Shown: positions 19,036 through 29,850 of the stretch, one piece after another
Position numbering within the stretch: position 1 is the first letter of the stretch
Layout: each line of letters opens with the position of its first letter
Source of the DNA: Natrinema hispanicum
GTDB lineage: Archaea; Halobacteriota; Halobacteria; Halobacteriales; Natrialbaceae
Assembly (NCBI RefSeq): GCF_004217335.1
Contig: NZ_SHMP01000006.1
Span: 1 to 64,000, forward strand
Direction: 5' to 3'
Length of the DNA stretch: 64,000 nucleotides
Notes under the pieces: generated by a model
What the model was told of the DNA's origin: nothing
Database searches by the model: none
The model's input: the letters and a program-made list of their open reading frames with translations, nothing else
Translations under genes and position numbers: made by a program

Positions 19036-19211
19036 GTGATACCAAACACCATGATAGTGGGGCTACTAAGTTATCGGGTCGCTCTCGTTGACAGTATCGC
19101 ACGCGAGACTGTCACGAGTCGGTCTCGAGCAATGGGCACCCGCTCTGGATTCGGGTCTTGCGGTTGCCCGATCCGATTCAGACACAGTTCAGGCGAGTTT
19201 CGGTGCGTGGC

Positions 19212-19520
19212 TTACTCGCCCTCGAGGGGTTCGCCGCGACGATCGACTCGCGTTGCGGGAAGGCCAGCTCGATCGGCGTGTTCGTGAATTATCTCTTTTT
19301 CTTCGGCTCGGTACTGGCAGAACGTTCCCGTGATCTCCCCGTCTTCGTTCGTCATGATCTCGGATTCGATCCAGCGGATCTCGTTCCCCTCCGCTCGAAG
19401 TTCTTGCAGGACGTCTCCGGATTGTGCAGCCGCATCCTCGAGTTCGTCCTCCGTAATTGGTTCATCGAGTGACCGGAGTATCAGGAAGTCCGTTAGCTCT
19501 TGTTCGGACATTGGTGCCAT
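19212..19520 (-). CDS. DUF4242 family small protein
   Basis: 102-residue acidic protein (MAPMSEQELTDFLILRSL) with the ferredoxin-like pattern of DUF4242 proteins: a strand FLILRSLDEPITEDEL, a helix, IRWIESEIMT, then FCQYRAEEKEIIHEHADRAG and LPATRV. A Streptomyces member of this family is reported to bind nickel. The start is ATG 19520 because a TATA-like AATAAAA at 19543-19549 lies about 26 bases upstream, giving a leaderless mRNA. MSEQ at 19511 is the alternative. Metal binding here is inference. Confidence 0.75.
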   Translation of the reverse strand: MAPMSEQELTDFLILRSLDEPITEDELEDAAAQSGDVLQELRAEGNEIRWIESEIMTNEDGEITGTFCQYRAEEKEIIHEHADRAGLPATRVDRRGEPLEGE

Positions 19521-19540
19521 GACACATGGCACTCTCTGTG

Positions 19541-19550
19541 ACAATAAAAG
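19541..19550 (-). promoter_or_regulatory. TATA-like element for the DUF4242 gene
   Basis: Minus-strand CTTTTATTGT. Centre to the ATG at 19520 is 26 bases, which marks a leaderless transcript and decides between the possible starts. Confidence 0.5.
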
Positions 19551-19764
19551 TTGGTTTGACAGACAAGAAAGCTGTCATGAATTGACAGACACCCCCGGAG
19601 CCGACCCCTTCACGTTGACTCGGGACTCCACGCTGGCTCGAATCGAATGTCGGCATCGCGACGGCGAGCGCAACCACCGGCAGTGTATCGAGATCGCCGG
19701 TCACTCCACTCATACTCGAGAACTCGTCCCGATTTGAACGCTCTGCTGTCGATGGGACGACGCG

Positions 19765-20355
19765 TTACTCGTCAGGAAGGCGGCTCTTGCGGTAGATCTT
19801 TGCGGTTTCCATGTCGACCTTATCGAGTCCGATAATGATGTCCTCTTCGGGGGACAGATCCTCGGCTTCCCAGTTCTCGAGGAACATGACAGCGTCGCTG
19901 CGGTGGGCGTAGGGGCGTGGGTCGATACCCATCGGGTCGTCGGCGGCTTCCTTGTCCGTGATGAGAACGAAGTTGGCCATCGTTGCATCGATGAGCTCCC
20001 CGGTCTGGTAGTCAGTCGTCCACGCACCTTGAATCGGCGAGTCGGGTGTCGACGACACTTTGTAGGCGAACAAACAGCCTGGCAGGTCGAAGACGGCCGC
20101 CTGTCCGTTCTCGTGGACGAGTTGGCTACTGCCGAAGTACTTCTTGACCGGCATCCCACAGACGTCACAGCGTTGGGAGTCAGTGAACTCGACCGGACCT
20201 TCTTCAACGCCCTCGAGCGAGGGTTCGTACACGTGTGCGGGCAGGTCGTCACCCTCAGAATCAGTTCCGCCGAGACAGCCAGCAATGCCCGCGGTCACAC
20301 CCATCCCGAGCGCGCCCAGCAGTCGCCGCCGCTGGAGCCCGTCGCGTTTGGTCAT
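19765..20355 (-). CDS. nosL: NosL-type copper lipoprotein
   Basis: 196-residue protein. The N-terminus has a twin-arginine signal RRRLLGALGMGVTAGIAGC ending in a lipobox Cys near residue 27, so a membrane-anchored exported lipoprotein is expected. The NosL core is CDVCGMPVKKYFGSSQ, with further VFDLPGCLFAYK and ATMANFVL. NosL binds Cu(I) and helps assemble nitrous oxide reductase in denitrifiers. No nosZ, nosD or nosF is in this window, so this copy is an orphan and may serve general copper handling. A short GAGGAAT precedes the ATG. Confidence 0.88.
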   Translation of the reverse strand: MTKRDGLQRRRLLGALGMGVTAGIAGCLGGTDSEGDDLPAHVYEPSLEGVEEGPVEFTDSQRCDVCGMPVKKYFGSSQLVHENGQAAVFDLPGCLFAYKVSSTPDSPIQGAWTTDYQTGELIDATMANFVLITDKEAADDPMGIDPRPYAHRSDAVMFLENWEAEDLSPEEDIIIGLDKVDMETAKIYRKSRLPDE

Positions 20356-20443
20356 ATTCCTCTATAGCGGCCCGGTAATCAAAACCGACATGGTTCAGGT
20401 GTCGAATCCGGCTCGAAGGCGATGTCGGCCCCGAGACGCACGT

Positions 20444-20923
20444 TCACTCGAGTCGCGCTTTTGCTAGCCGATGGCGCGCGCGGAACATGGCTGCAAACCC
20501 GGGTTTCGAGAACGGCTCGGCAGCGTCGCCGAGCGGGCCGAAGGGGAGTTCGTACTCGACGCGATCCCGGATGACAGTCCGATCGCCGTCGGCGAAAAAG
20601 CTGTGCGTGTGCTCCCACCGGTCGAATGGCCCGTGAACCATTTCGTCGCGAAAGTACGCCGAGCCATCCTCACACTCGCGGTCCGTAATCACCGAGGTCC
20701 AGTGCTGGCGTGGCCCGACGCCGAACGGCTGGATCGACAACGCGATCTCCGAGCCGGGCTCGAGCACGTCCGGTTCCGACTGGCCGTCCGGTCCGAGCAC
20801 GCGTTCGACGCGCAAGCCCAGCCAGTCGGGGGTCACCCCCTCAAGGCCGGAGATCCGAGAGTGAAACGCCCAAACATCGTCGAACGACGACCGGACCATC
20901 GTCTCGCGTTCGTACGTTGGCAT
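20444..20923 (-). CDS. SRPBCC (START/Bet v1-like) superfamily protein
   Basis: 159 residues. MPTYERETMVRSSFDDVWAF is the classic first strand and helix of cyclase/dehydrase-type SRPBCC proteins, followed by GSEIALSIQPFGVGPRQHW and the C-terminal helix FSKPGFAAMFRARHRLAKARL. These proteins bind hydrophobic ligands. The ligand is unknown. The start is ATG 20923, since the extension to 20989 is not family-like. It lies 88 bases upstream of nosL on the same strand. Confidence 0.85.
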   Translation of the reverse strand: MPTYERETMVRSSFDDVWAFHSRISGLEGVTPDWLGLRVERVLGPDGQSEPDVLEPGSEIALSIQPFGVGPRQHWTSVITDRECEDGSAYFRDEMVHGPFDRWEHTHSFFADGDRTVIRDRVEYELPFGPLGDAAEPFSKPGFAAMFRARHRLAKARLE

Positions 20924-21009
20924 AGATGGGTCTACGGTTGCCAACCTGAAAACATCAGTCCCGAAATCGGCGGCGACGGAACACGCCAAGCGGTGTCTGT
21001 TCCGCTGTC

Positions 21010-21438
21010 TTACTTCAGTCGCTCCTGCAGGAACGACGGGTGAGCTGCGGTGACGCCGTCGATTTCGAGCAGTTCTTCGGAGATGATCTCGCCGAGTGCG
21101 TCGCCGTCTTCGGCACGCACCTCGGCCATCAGCATGTGGTCGCCACTGGAACTATACAGCGCCTCGACCTCCCCGAGGTTCTTGATCGCCTGTGTGGCCT
21201 CGACGTAGCGTTCGCTCGCGACATCGAGTCCGACCAGCGCGATCGTCTGGCTCGAGAGCTTCTTTGGGTCCACGTCGGCCGAGTAGCCGACGATAACGCC
21301 GTCGTCTTCGAGCTGATTAATGTACTTTCGCACCGTCGGTTTCGAGACGTTCGCCCGCTCGGCGATCTCGGCGTAGGACGCCTGTGCGTCCTCCTCGAGC
21401 ACCTCGAGAATGCGATCTTCCGTCGCCTGCGTACTCAT
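21010..21438 (-). CDS. Lrp/AsnC family transcriptional regulator
   Basis: 142-residue regulator with an N-terminal helix-turn-helix (DAQASYAEIAERANVSKPTVRKYINQL) and a C-terminal RAM ligand-binding domain (ATQAIKNLGEVEALYSSSGDHMLMAEV). Haloarchaeal homologues of this type control amino acid and central metabolism genes. The ATG at 21438 is chosen because the longer frame to 21531 is hydrophobic and AT-rich promoter-like DNA. Its target is not evident. The SRPBCC gene follows after 86 bases. Confidence 0.92.
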   Translation of the reverse strand: MSTQATEDRILEVLEEDAQASYAEIAERANVSKPTVRKYINQLEDDGVIVGYSADVDPKKLSSQTIALVGLDVASERYVEATQAIKNLGEVEALYSSSGDHMLMAEVRAEDGDALGEIISEELLEIDGVTAAHPSFLQERLK

Positions 21439-22194
21439 AGCAGTACGTTTTGCTTCGATGGAAAAATATCTTTTGTATACGAGAACGACGAATATCCAAT
21501 CAGAAGAGTCCGAAACCGCGGCGGCGAGCACGGCGCTTGCTGGTGATTTAGTCAGTCGGTTCGACTCTCTTGAGTCACTAGACGGCGTCGTGGTAGGCTG
21601 GGGACATCAAACGGGGTTGAAGCGGGAGAGTAACAGTTTGGATGAACATCACTATCCACTTCTCTGAGGAGATGGTCTCGATCCAAGCGTGAAGCGTGGG
21701 GCAAAAGCAACGTGGACCATACGACGATGTCTATTCGACCGAGTACGTCCTACAGAGTCCGCTGGGCGATCAAGGGCGAGCCAATCTGAAAGAAATCATT
21801 GATACGGTTTCCTGTCACTGGTTCCCGGCGCACCCGCAGGACGGTTGCGGTCCCACTGGCACTGACGCCCACCAGACTAGATGAGACCGTGCAAGCAGGA
21901 AACTCGAACTTCGAATTTACGCTTATGAATGTCATCGACGAAGTCAATATACGGTTTGAGGATAGAAAGATAATCGAGTAGTGGGATAACTTCGACTACC
22001 TCGGTGTAATGTAACGGCTCGGCTTGATTCCTTCAGACCCAACAGAATCAGGCGCGGAATCCCGAAAGCTGTATTATCCGGGTTGACAGAGGCCCGCTGG
22101 ATGCTGAATGTAGATAATTCATGAATTTATAGTCGTATCCCTATCTGACAGGCCGTGTGGTATTAACTACCTTTGAAGGGTGGGGTTCGTAGGC
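21439..22194. other. Gene-poor interval between lrp and the rRNA operon
   Basis: About 750 bases without a convincing gene. Short frames (for example 21696-21884 and 21799-21981, plus) have no recognisable family and cross the dispersed repeat at 21800. The AT content rises towards the rRNA promoters. A further TATA-like AATTTATAG at about 22124-22132 may be an additional upstream rRNA promoter. The rest could be remnants of old genes, but none is identifiable by eye. Confidence 0.5.
21800..21883 (+). repeat. Dispersed palindromic repeat, copy B
   Basis: Begins TGATACGGTTTCCTGTCACTGG and continues with TCCCGGCGCACCCGCAGG and TTGCGGTCCCACTGGCACTGAC. It matches copies A and C over most of the length. 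The right end (after ACTGAC) has diverged and lacks the AGGAGTCCGTAT terminus. The left end best preserves the inverted terminal repeat. Confidence 0.65.
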
Positions 22195-22230
22195 CTTAAG
22201 TAGTGTTCGGCGATTCTGATTTAGTACGAC
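22195..22230 (+). promoter_or_regulatory. rRNA operon promoter in the 16S leader
   Basis: CTTAAGT (22195-22201) acts as the TATA-like box, followed about 26 bases later by GTACGAC (22224-22230), the predicted start region. The same two blocks with the same spacing recur in the 16S-23S spacer at 24121, which supports both being real promoters. Confidence 0.55.
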
Positions 22231-22278
22231 GAAGATGAGGACCCCGCCCCTGCGGTCCGCCGTACAGACGGGTTCTGA

Positions 22279-22312
22279 TGTTAGCCTTGGTAGTTCGGTG
22301 ACGCCCGATCGG
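22279..22312 (+). other. 16S processing stem, 5' arm (bulge-helix-bulge)
   Basis: TGTTAGCCTTGGTAGTTC (22279-22296) is fully complementary to 23965-23982. Then GGTG (22297-22300) pairs with CACC (23958-23961) as the four-base central helix, ACG (22301-22303) is the first three-base bulge, and CCCGATCGG continues the stem. This is the canonical substrate of the archaeal splicing endonuclease in pre-16S maturation. Confidence 0.85.
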
Positions 22313-22405
22313 TCGTTCGATCGTGTCACCGAACGTGTGGACCCATGTGTGAGTGTATTTACATTCACCGCCAACTCCCCCAGCCTTGCTGGGGAAGAGC
22401 ATTTC

Positions 22406-23878
<1,473 letters not shown>

Positions 23879-23948
23879 ACAGACCGGGACTGGGGCGTTG
23901 CCCCAGCCCACCTTAGCGGTATTCCGCACGTTCGATCGCGCCGTTTGG

Positions 23949-23982
23949 CCGATCGGGCACCTTTGAACTACCAAGGCTAACA
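23949..23982 (+). other. 16S processing stem, 3' arm (bulge-helix-bulge)
   Basis: Pairs with 22279-22312: CCGATCGGG, then CACC, the second bulge TTT (23962-23964), then GAACTACCAAGGCTAACA. Together the two arms give a four-base-pair helix between two three-base bulges on opposite strands. Confidence 0.85.
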
Positions 23983-24018
23983 CAATCTCTCTGTCCACCC
24001 TCTCTTAGGGGTGGACGT

Positions 24019-24090
24019 GGGCCCATAGCTCAGTGGGAGAGTGCCTCCTTTGCAAGGAGGATGCCCAGGGTTCGAATCCCTGTGGGTCCA
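24019..24090 (+). tRNA. tRNA-Ala (TGC anticodon)
   Basis: 72 nt with acceptor stem GGGCCCA/TGGGTCC, anticodon stem-loop CCTCC-TTTGCAA-GGAGG (anticodon TGC) and T-arm CAGGG-TTCGAAT-CCCTG. Discriminator base A; CCA is not encoded. Its position in the 16S-23S spacer is the standard one for euryarchaea. Confidence 0.97.
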
Positions 24091-24120
24091 TGCTTCGTAC
24101 TTGATCGCCGAATCCGTGCC

Positions 24121-24156
24121 CTTAAGTGGGAGACGGAACTTCGATTGAGTACGACC
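24121..24156 (+). promoter_or_regulatory. Internal rRNA promoter in the 16S-23S spacer
   Basis: CTTAAGT (24121-24127) and GTACGAC (24149-24155) repeat the elements of the leader promoter with the same 25-26 base spacing. Spacer promoters are known in halobacterial rRNA operons, and this would supply extra 23S and 5S transcripts. Confidence 0.5.
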
Positions 24157-24240
24157 GAACCGATGCACCAGCCCGCGTAAGTGTGGCTGGGAAGGGTTAA
24201 TGCAGGCCAGCTGTCTACTGGCGTGCAGATGAGACCGTGT

Positions 24241-24274
24241 GTACGTGTAGTCCAGGCGTCCACTGGACCCGTTC
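24241..24274 (+). other. 23S processing stem, 5' arm (bulge-helix-bulge)
   Basis: GTACGTGTAGTCCAG (24241-24255) pairs with 27294-27308, GCGT (24256-24259) with ACGC (27287-27290), CCA (24260-24262) is bulged, and CTGGACCCGTTC pairs with GAACGGGTCCGG (one T-G wobble). Confidence 0.85.
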
Positions 24275-24322
24275 CCGGGTCACTCAACGTTGCGACTCTG
24301 TCGCAACGCCGATCCGATGAAC

Positions 24323-27236
<2,914 letters not shown>

Positions 27237-27274
27237 ATAACTACAACTATAACGCATTGGATCCGTGACGCGGT

Positions 27275-27308
27275 GAACGGGTCCGGACGCAAACTGGACT
27301 ACACGTAC
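27275..27308 (+). other. 23S processing stem, 3' arm (bulge-helix-bulge)
   Basis: Complement of 24241-24274 with the second three-base bulge AAA at 27291-27293. The central helix is GCGT/ACGC, so the substrate geometry matches that of the 16S stem. Confidence 0.85.
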
Positions 27309-27329
27309 ATGACGGTCTTGGACACACCA

Positions 27330-27370
27330 CCGATTACGGTTTGACGACGGTTCGAGTCCGTCGGTCGGCG
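27330..27370 (+). other. tRNA-like (mini-tRNA) processing element ahead of 5S rRNA
   Basis: A T-arm mimic GACGG-TTCGAGT-CCGTC (27346-27362) is followed by GGTCGG, which can pair with CCGATT at 27330-27335 as a short acceptor-like stem. The 5S gene begins right after. In Haloferax volcanii, tRNase Z is known to mature the 5S 5' end at such a tRNA-like structure. Confidence 0.65.
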
Positions 27371-27492
27371 TTACGGCGGCCACAGCGGCGAGGTGCCTCC
27401 CGTACCCATCCCGAACACGGAAGATAAGCTCGCCTGCGTATCGGCAAGTACTGGAGTGGGCGACCCTCTGGGAACGTCGATTCGCCGCCTCC
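27371..27492 (+). rRNA. rrf: 5S ribosomal RNA
   Basis: About 122 nt from TTACGGCGGCCACAGCGG to TTCGCCGCCTCC. The internal CCCGTACCCATCCCGAACAC and AGTACTGGAGTGGGCGACC are diagnostic, and the ends GGCGGC/GCCGCC form helix I. Exact ends uncertain by one or two bases. Confidence 0.95.
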
Positions 27493-27672
27493 ACTCATAC
27501 TCCTATCCAACGAGTAACTACGACTAGTAGTTCTCTATTTCCCCAGGACTTCACAGATAGTAGATGAGGTTGAGACTGAATCCGGCCAGACTATTCGACA
27601 ACTGCACTGGAATATGCCAGCGACAGCACCCAGATAGCAATCCTTAATGATGGTCGGCAGAGACGGCTAGAT

Positions 27673-27747
27673 AGCGGGATGGGATAGCCAGGAGATTCCG
27701 GCGGGCTCATAACCCGCAGACCAGTAGTTCAAATCTACTTCCCGCTA
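27673..27747 (+). tRNA. Initiator tRNA-Met (CAT anticodon)
   Basis: 75 nt. Acceptor AGCGGGA/TCCCGCT, anticodon stem GCGGG-CTCATAA-CCCGC with the three G-C pairs typical of initiators, and a TTCAAAT T-loop instead of TTCGAAT, also an archaeal initiator feature. It lies 180 bases after 5S and may be transcribed separately. Confidence 0.93.
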
Positions 27748-27840
27748 TTTCTTGACTTTGAGAAACTTCTATACGACTTGGTCGGTAAGTCCCACGGTCA
27801 TAACTAAATAATACCCGACCGAGTAGACAGCTGAATTCGG

Positions 27841-28194
27841 TCAGGACTGCCTTTGCACTTTGTCGATTTCACACTGGACGCACAAGTCGTCAGCAAAACA
27901 CGAAACGCTATCGTAGGGACAGTCGTACTCGTCGCCGTTGGCAGACTGACGGAGTTTCTCCCGATGCCAGATACTTTCCCAGTCATCAATATCCATGTCT
28001 GGAGACGTGAAGACGACATCAGTATTTCTATTTGAAATCTTTGCGACTGTGACCGACTGTTGGTTCTCTTTGACTACCTCAATCGCTTCTTCGTACGAGG
28101 AACAGGCGACTGTCTCCGTTCCAGTTCGGTCATCCAAAAGTCGGACAGTAATCGAACCGTCGTATACCTCCGTCGGGTCCAGCCCTGACCTCAT
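27841..28194 (-). CDS. Conserved hypothetical protein with C-terminal Cys cluster
   Basis: 117 residues. The first half has a beta-rich stretch SITVRLLDDRTGTETVACSS and a helix EEAIEVVKENQQSVT. The C-terminus holds CPYDSVSCFADDLCVQC, four cysteines spaced for a zinc site. Base composition is less GC-rich than the flanking genes, which hints at accessory origin. Family not recognised, no functional neighbour. Confidence 0.65.
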   Translation of the reverse strand: MRSGLDPTEVYDGSITVRLLDDRTGTETVACSSYEEAIEVVKENQQSVTVAKISNRNTDVVFTSPDMDIDDWESIWHREKLRQSANGDEYDCPYDSVSCFADDLCVQCEIDKVQRQS

Positions 28195-28328
28195 AACGGA
28201 TACACTCGAAATACTGTATAATAGCTTGGGAAGAACACTTTTCTCGAACTCAGGTCACTCCGACGTGTGAACTCATAACTCGGCTCTTTCAGAGCTATTA
28301 CTCACTTATTCATCTCTCTCACCAGCGA

Positions 28329-28616
28329 TCAGCGTTCATGCTCGAGGTGTGTGATCTGCGGTTCCCAGTCGAACGGTTCTGTCACACTACCGTTGGTGAA
28401 TCGCAGTGTCGCGCGAACACGACGGGACGAATCGTGTCGGAAGGGCGCAAGTGCATACAGCAGTTGTGGTCGATAATAGAAAGCAGATTCCTCAGTGGTC
28501 GTTGTTGAAATCTGGTGGAATGCGTATGCAATCGTTCCCTCGTCATTCAGGAGGAGCGGCTGCAACCAATTTTGCCATCGATTTGCTTCTCGAGCACGAC
28601 GGGCTCTGCGAGAGTG
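28329..28616 (-). pseudogene. Short hypothetical frame, probably a truncated gene remnant
   Basis: Open for about 95 codons on the minus strand, but the only start is a TTG at 28565 (78 residues). The upstream part is Arg-rich (SRRARRAREANRWQNWL). The middle, AFHQISTTTTEESAFYYRPQ, and the end, FTNGSVTEPFDWEPQITHLE, look protein-like. No family recognised. It lies next to a decayed helicase fragment, so a remnant is more likely than an intact gene. Confidence 0.35.
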
Positions 28617-28687
28617 CTATCTCGTCCTCTGTATCTAGGGACAGAACGCGTAGGTCGTGTGGACGAGGCCGTCTTCAAGCTCGTCGA

Positions 28688-28816
28688 GTACCGTTCAGCC
28701 AACGTCGTCGTCTTTCCGATCCCGGCGGTGATCGCAACGTTGCGATCGAGGATCAGTGCGTCCTGCTGCTGTTCGTCGGTCAGTCGAATCCCATTGATCT
28801 CTCGGTCTGCTGTCAG
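28688..28816 (-). pseudogene. Remnant of a UvrD/RecB-type helicase N-terminus
   Basis: The minus strand translates to INGIRLTDEQQQDALILDRN followed by VAITAGIGKTTTLAERY. This matches the Q-motif and Walker A region of UvrD/RecB-family helicases (LT-x-EQ-x-x-A and ITAGAGTGKTTTLAERY), but residues of the P-loop are missing (AGIGKT instead of AGAGTGKT), there is a stop just before the fragment, and the frame ends shortly after. Nothing else of the gene remains nearby. Confidence 0.6.
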
Positions 28817-28911
28817 TCAGTGTCGAAAACCAGTGACAGCGGACCGTATGAGGACAGGTGGGCTCGAGACGGTAGCCGACCGTCAGCTCTGGGTCGGCGT
28901 CGACAGTCGGA

Positions 28912-29847
28912 TTACGTGTGTCGCTCGAGCAGGTCGTAGCTGCGCTCCCACTCGGCGTCGTCGTCGAAGTACCGTTCGGCCAGCGGCTGGTCAGGCAGTT
29001 CGCCGACGGCCCGTTTCTCCTCGGTGTAGGACGGTCGGTCCTCGTCGACGTAGTAACGGCCGGTGAGGACGGTTCCCTCGTTTAAGACGTCCTCGGTCTC
29101 GCGCATCATCTCGGCGGCTTCGGCCCGGTCCGTGACGTCGAAGTCGTAGTCGTCGGACTCCTGGACGTCGACGTAGGGGACGTACTGGCGGGCGTCTTTG
29201 TTCCAGGTCGGACACTGGGTCAGGAAGTCGATGTGGGCGAAGCCGTCGTGTTCGATGGCCTCCTTGATGATCTCTTTGGCCTGGTTGGGGTTGACGGCGG
29301 CAGTGCGAGCGACGTAGCTTGCACCGGCGTTCAGCGACATCGACAGCGGCCGGATCGGCGTCTTCGCGCTGCCCGAGGGCTGGGTCTTGGACTTGTGGCC
29401 CTTCGGACTCGTCGGCGAGGTCTGGCCTTTCGTCAGGCCGAAGATCTCGTTGTTGAAGACGATGTAGGTGATGTCGTGGTTCTCGCGGGCCGAGTGGATG
29501 AAGTGGTTGCCACCGATCCCGTAGCCGTCGCCGTCACCGCCGGCGGCGATGACCTCGAGTTCGGGATTCGCGAGTTTGGCGGCTCGAGCCACGGGCAGCG
29601 AGCGGCCGTGGATCGTGTGGAATCCGTAGGTGTCGAGATAGCTGTTGAGCTTGCCCGAACAGCCGATTCCGGTAACGGTCAGCACTTCTTCGGGCGTCTT
29701 GCCGGCCTCCGGCAGCGCCTGTTTCAGCGCTTTCAGGACGCCGAAGTCGCCACAGCCCGGACACCAGGTTGGCTGTGGTTCGACACCGGGCGTGTACTCG
29801 TCCCGGTCGATTTCCCGTTCCTCTCCGATCGCGTTGAATGCACTCAT
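28912..29847 (-). CDS. 2-oxoacid:ferredoxin oxidoreductase, beta subunit (pyruvate more likely)
   Basis: 311 residues. CPGCGDFGVLKALKQALPEA and GIGCSGKLNSYLDTYGFHTIHGRSLPVA are typical of the beta subunit, and the thiamine diphosphate motif GGDGDGYGIGGNHF with IVFNNEIFGLTKGQ is complete. With the alpha subunit it decarboxylates pyruvate or 2-oxoglutarate, reducing ferredoxin, the main halobacterial route in place of the NAD-linked complexes. Lengths of both subunits seem closer to the pyruvate (Por) than the 2-oxoglutarate (Kor) enzyme as I recall, so I leave the symbol open. The gene follows the alpha gene after three bases. Confidence 0.9.
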   Translation of the reverse strand: MSAFNAIGEEREIDRDEYTPGVEPQPTWCPGCGDFGVLKALKQALPEAGKTPEEVLTVTGIGCSGKLNSYLDTYGFHTIHGRSLPVARAAKLANPELEVIAAGGDGDGYGIGGNHFIHSARENHDITYIVFNNEIFGLTKGQTSPTSPKGHKSKTQPSGSAKTPIRPLSMSLNAGASYVARTAAVNPNQAKEIIKEAIEHDGFAHIDFLTQCPTWNKDARQYVPYVDVQESDDYDFDVTDRAEAAEMMRETEDVLNEGTVLTGRYYVDEDRPSYTEEKRAVGELPDQPLAERYFDDDAEWERSYDLLERHT

Positions 29848-29850
29848 TGG

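Noticed and set aside
19036..19075. Direct TGATA repeats ahead of the cobW gene, considered as a zinc operator
   Set aside because: Short, imperfect and without dyad symmetry; too weak to call.
21696..21884. 62-codon plus-strand frame before the rRNA operon, considered as a transposase fragment
   Set aside because: No transposase motif could be recognised and the second half lies in the dispersed repeat.
27241..27370. Partial tRNA gene ahead of 5S
   Set aside because: Only T-arm and acceptor-like halves are present, with no D-arm or anticodon arm; it fits the known mini-tRNA processing element.
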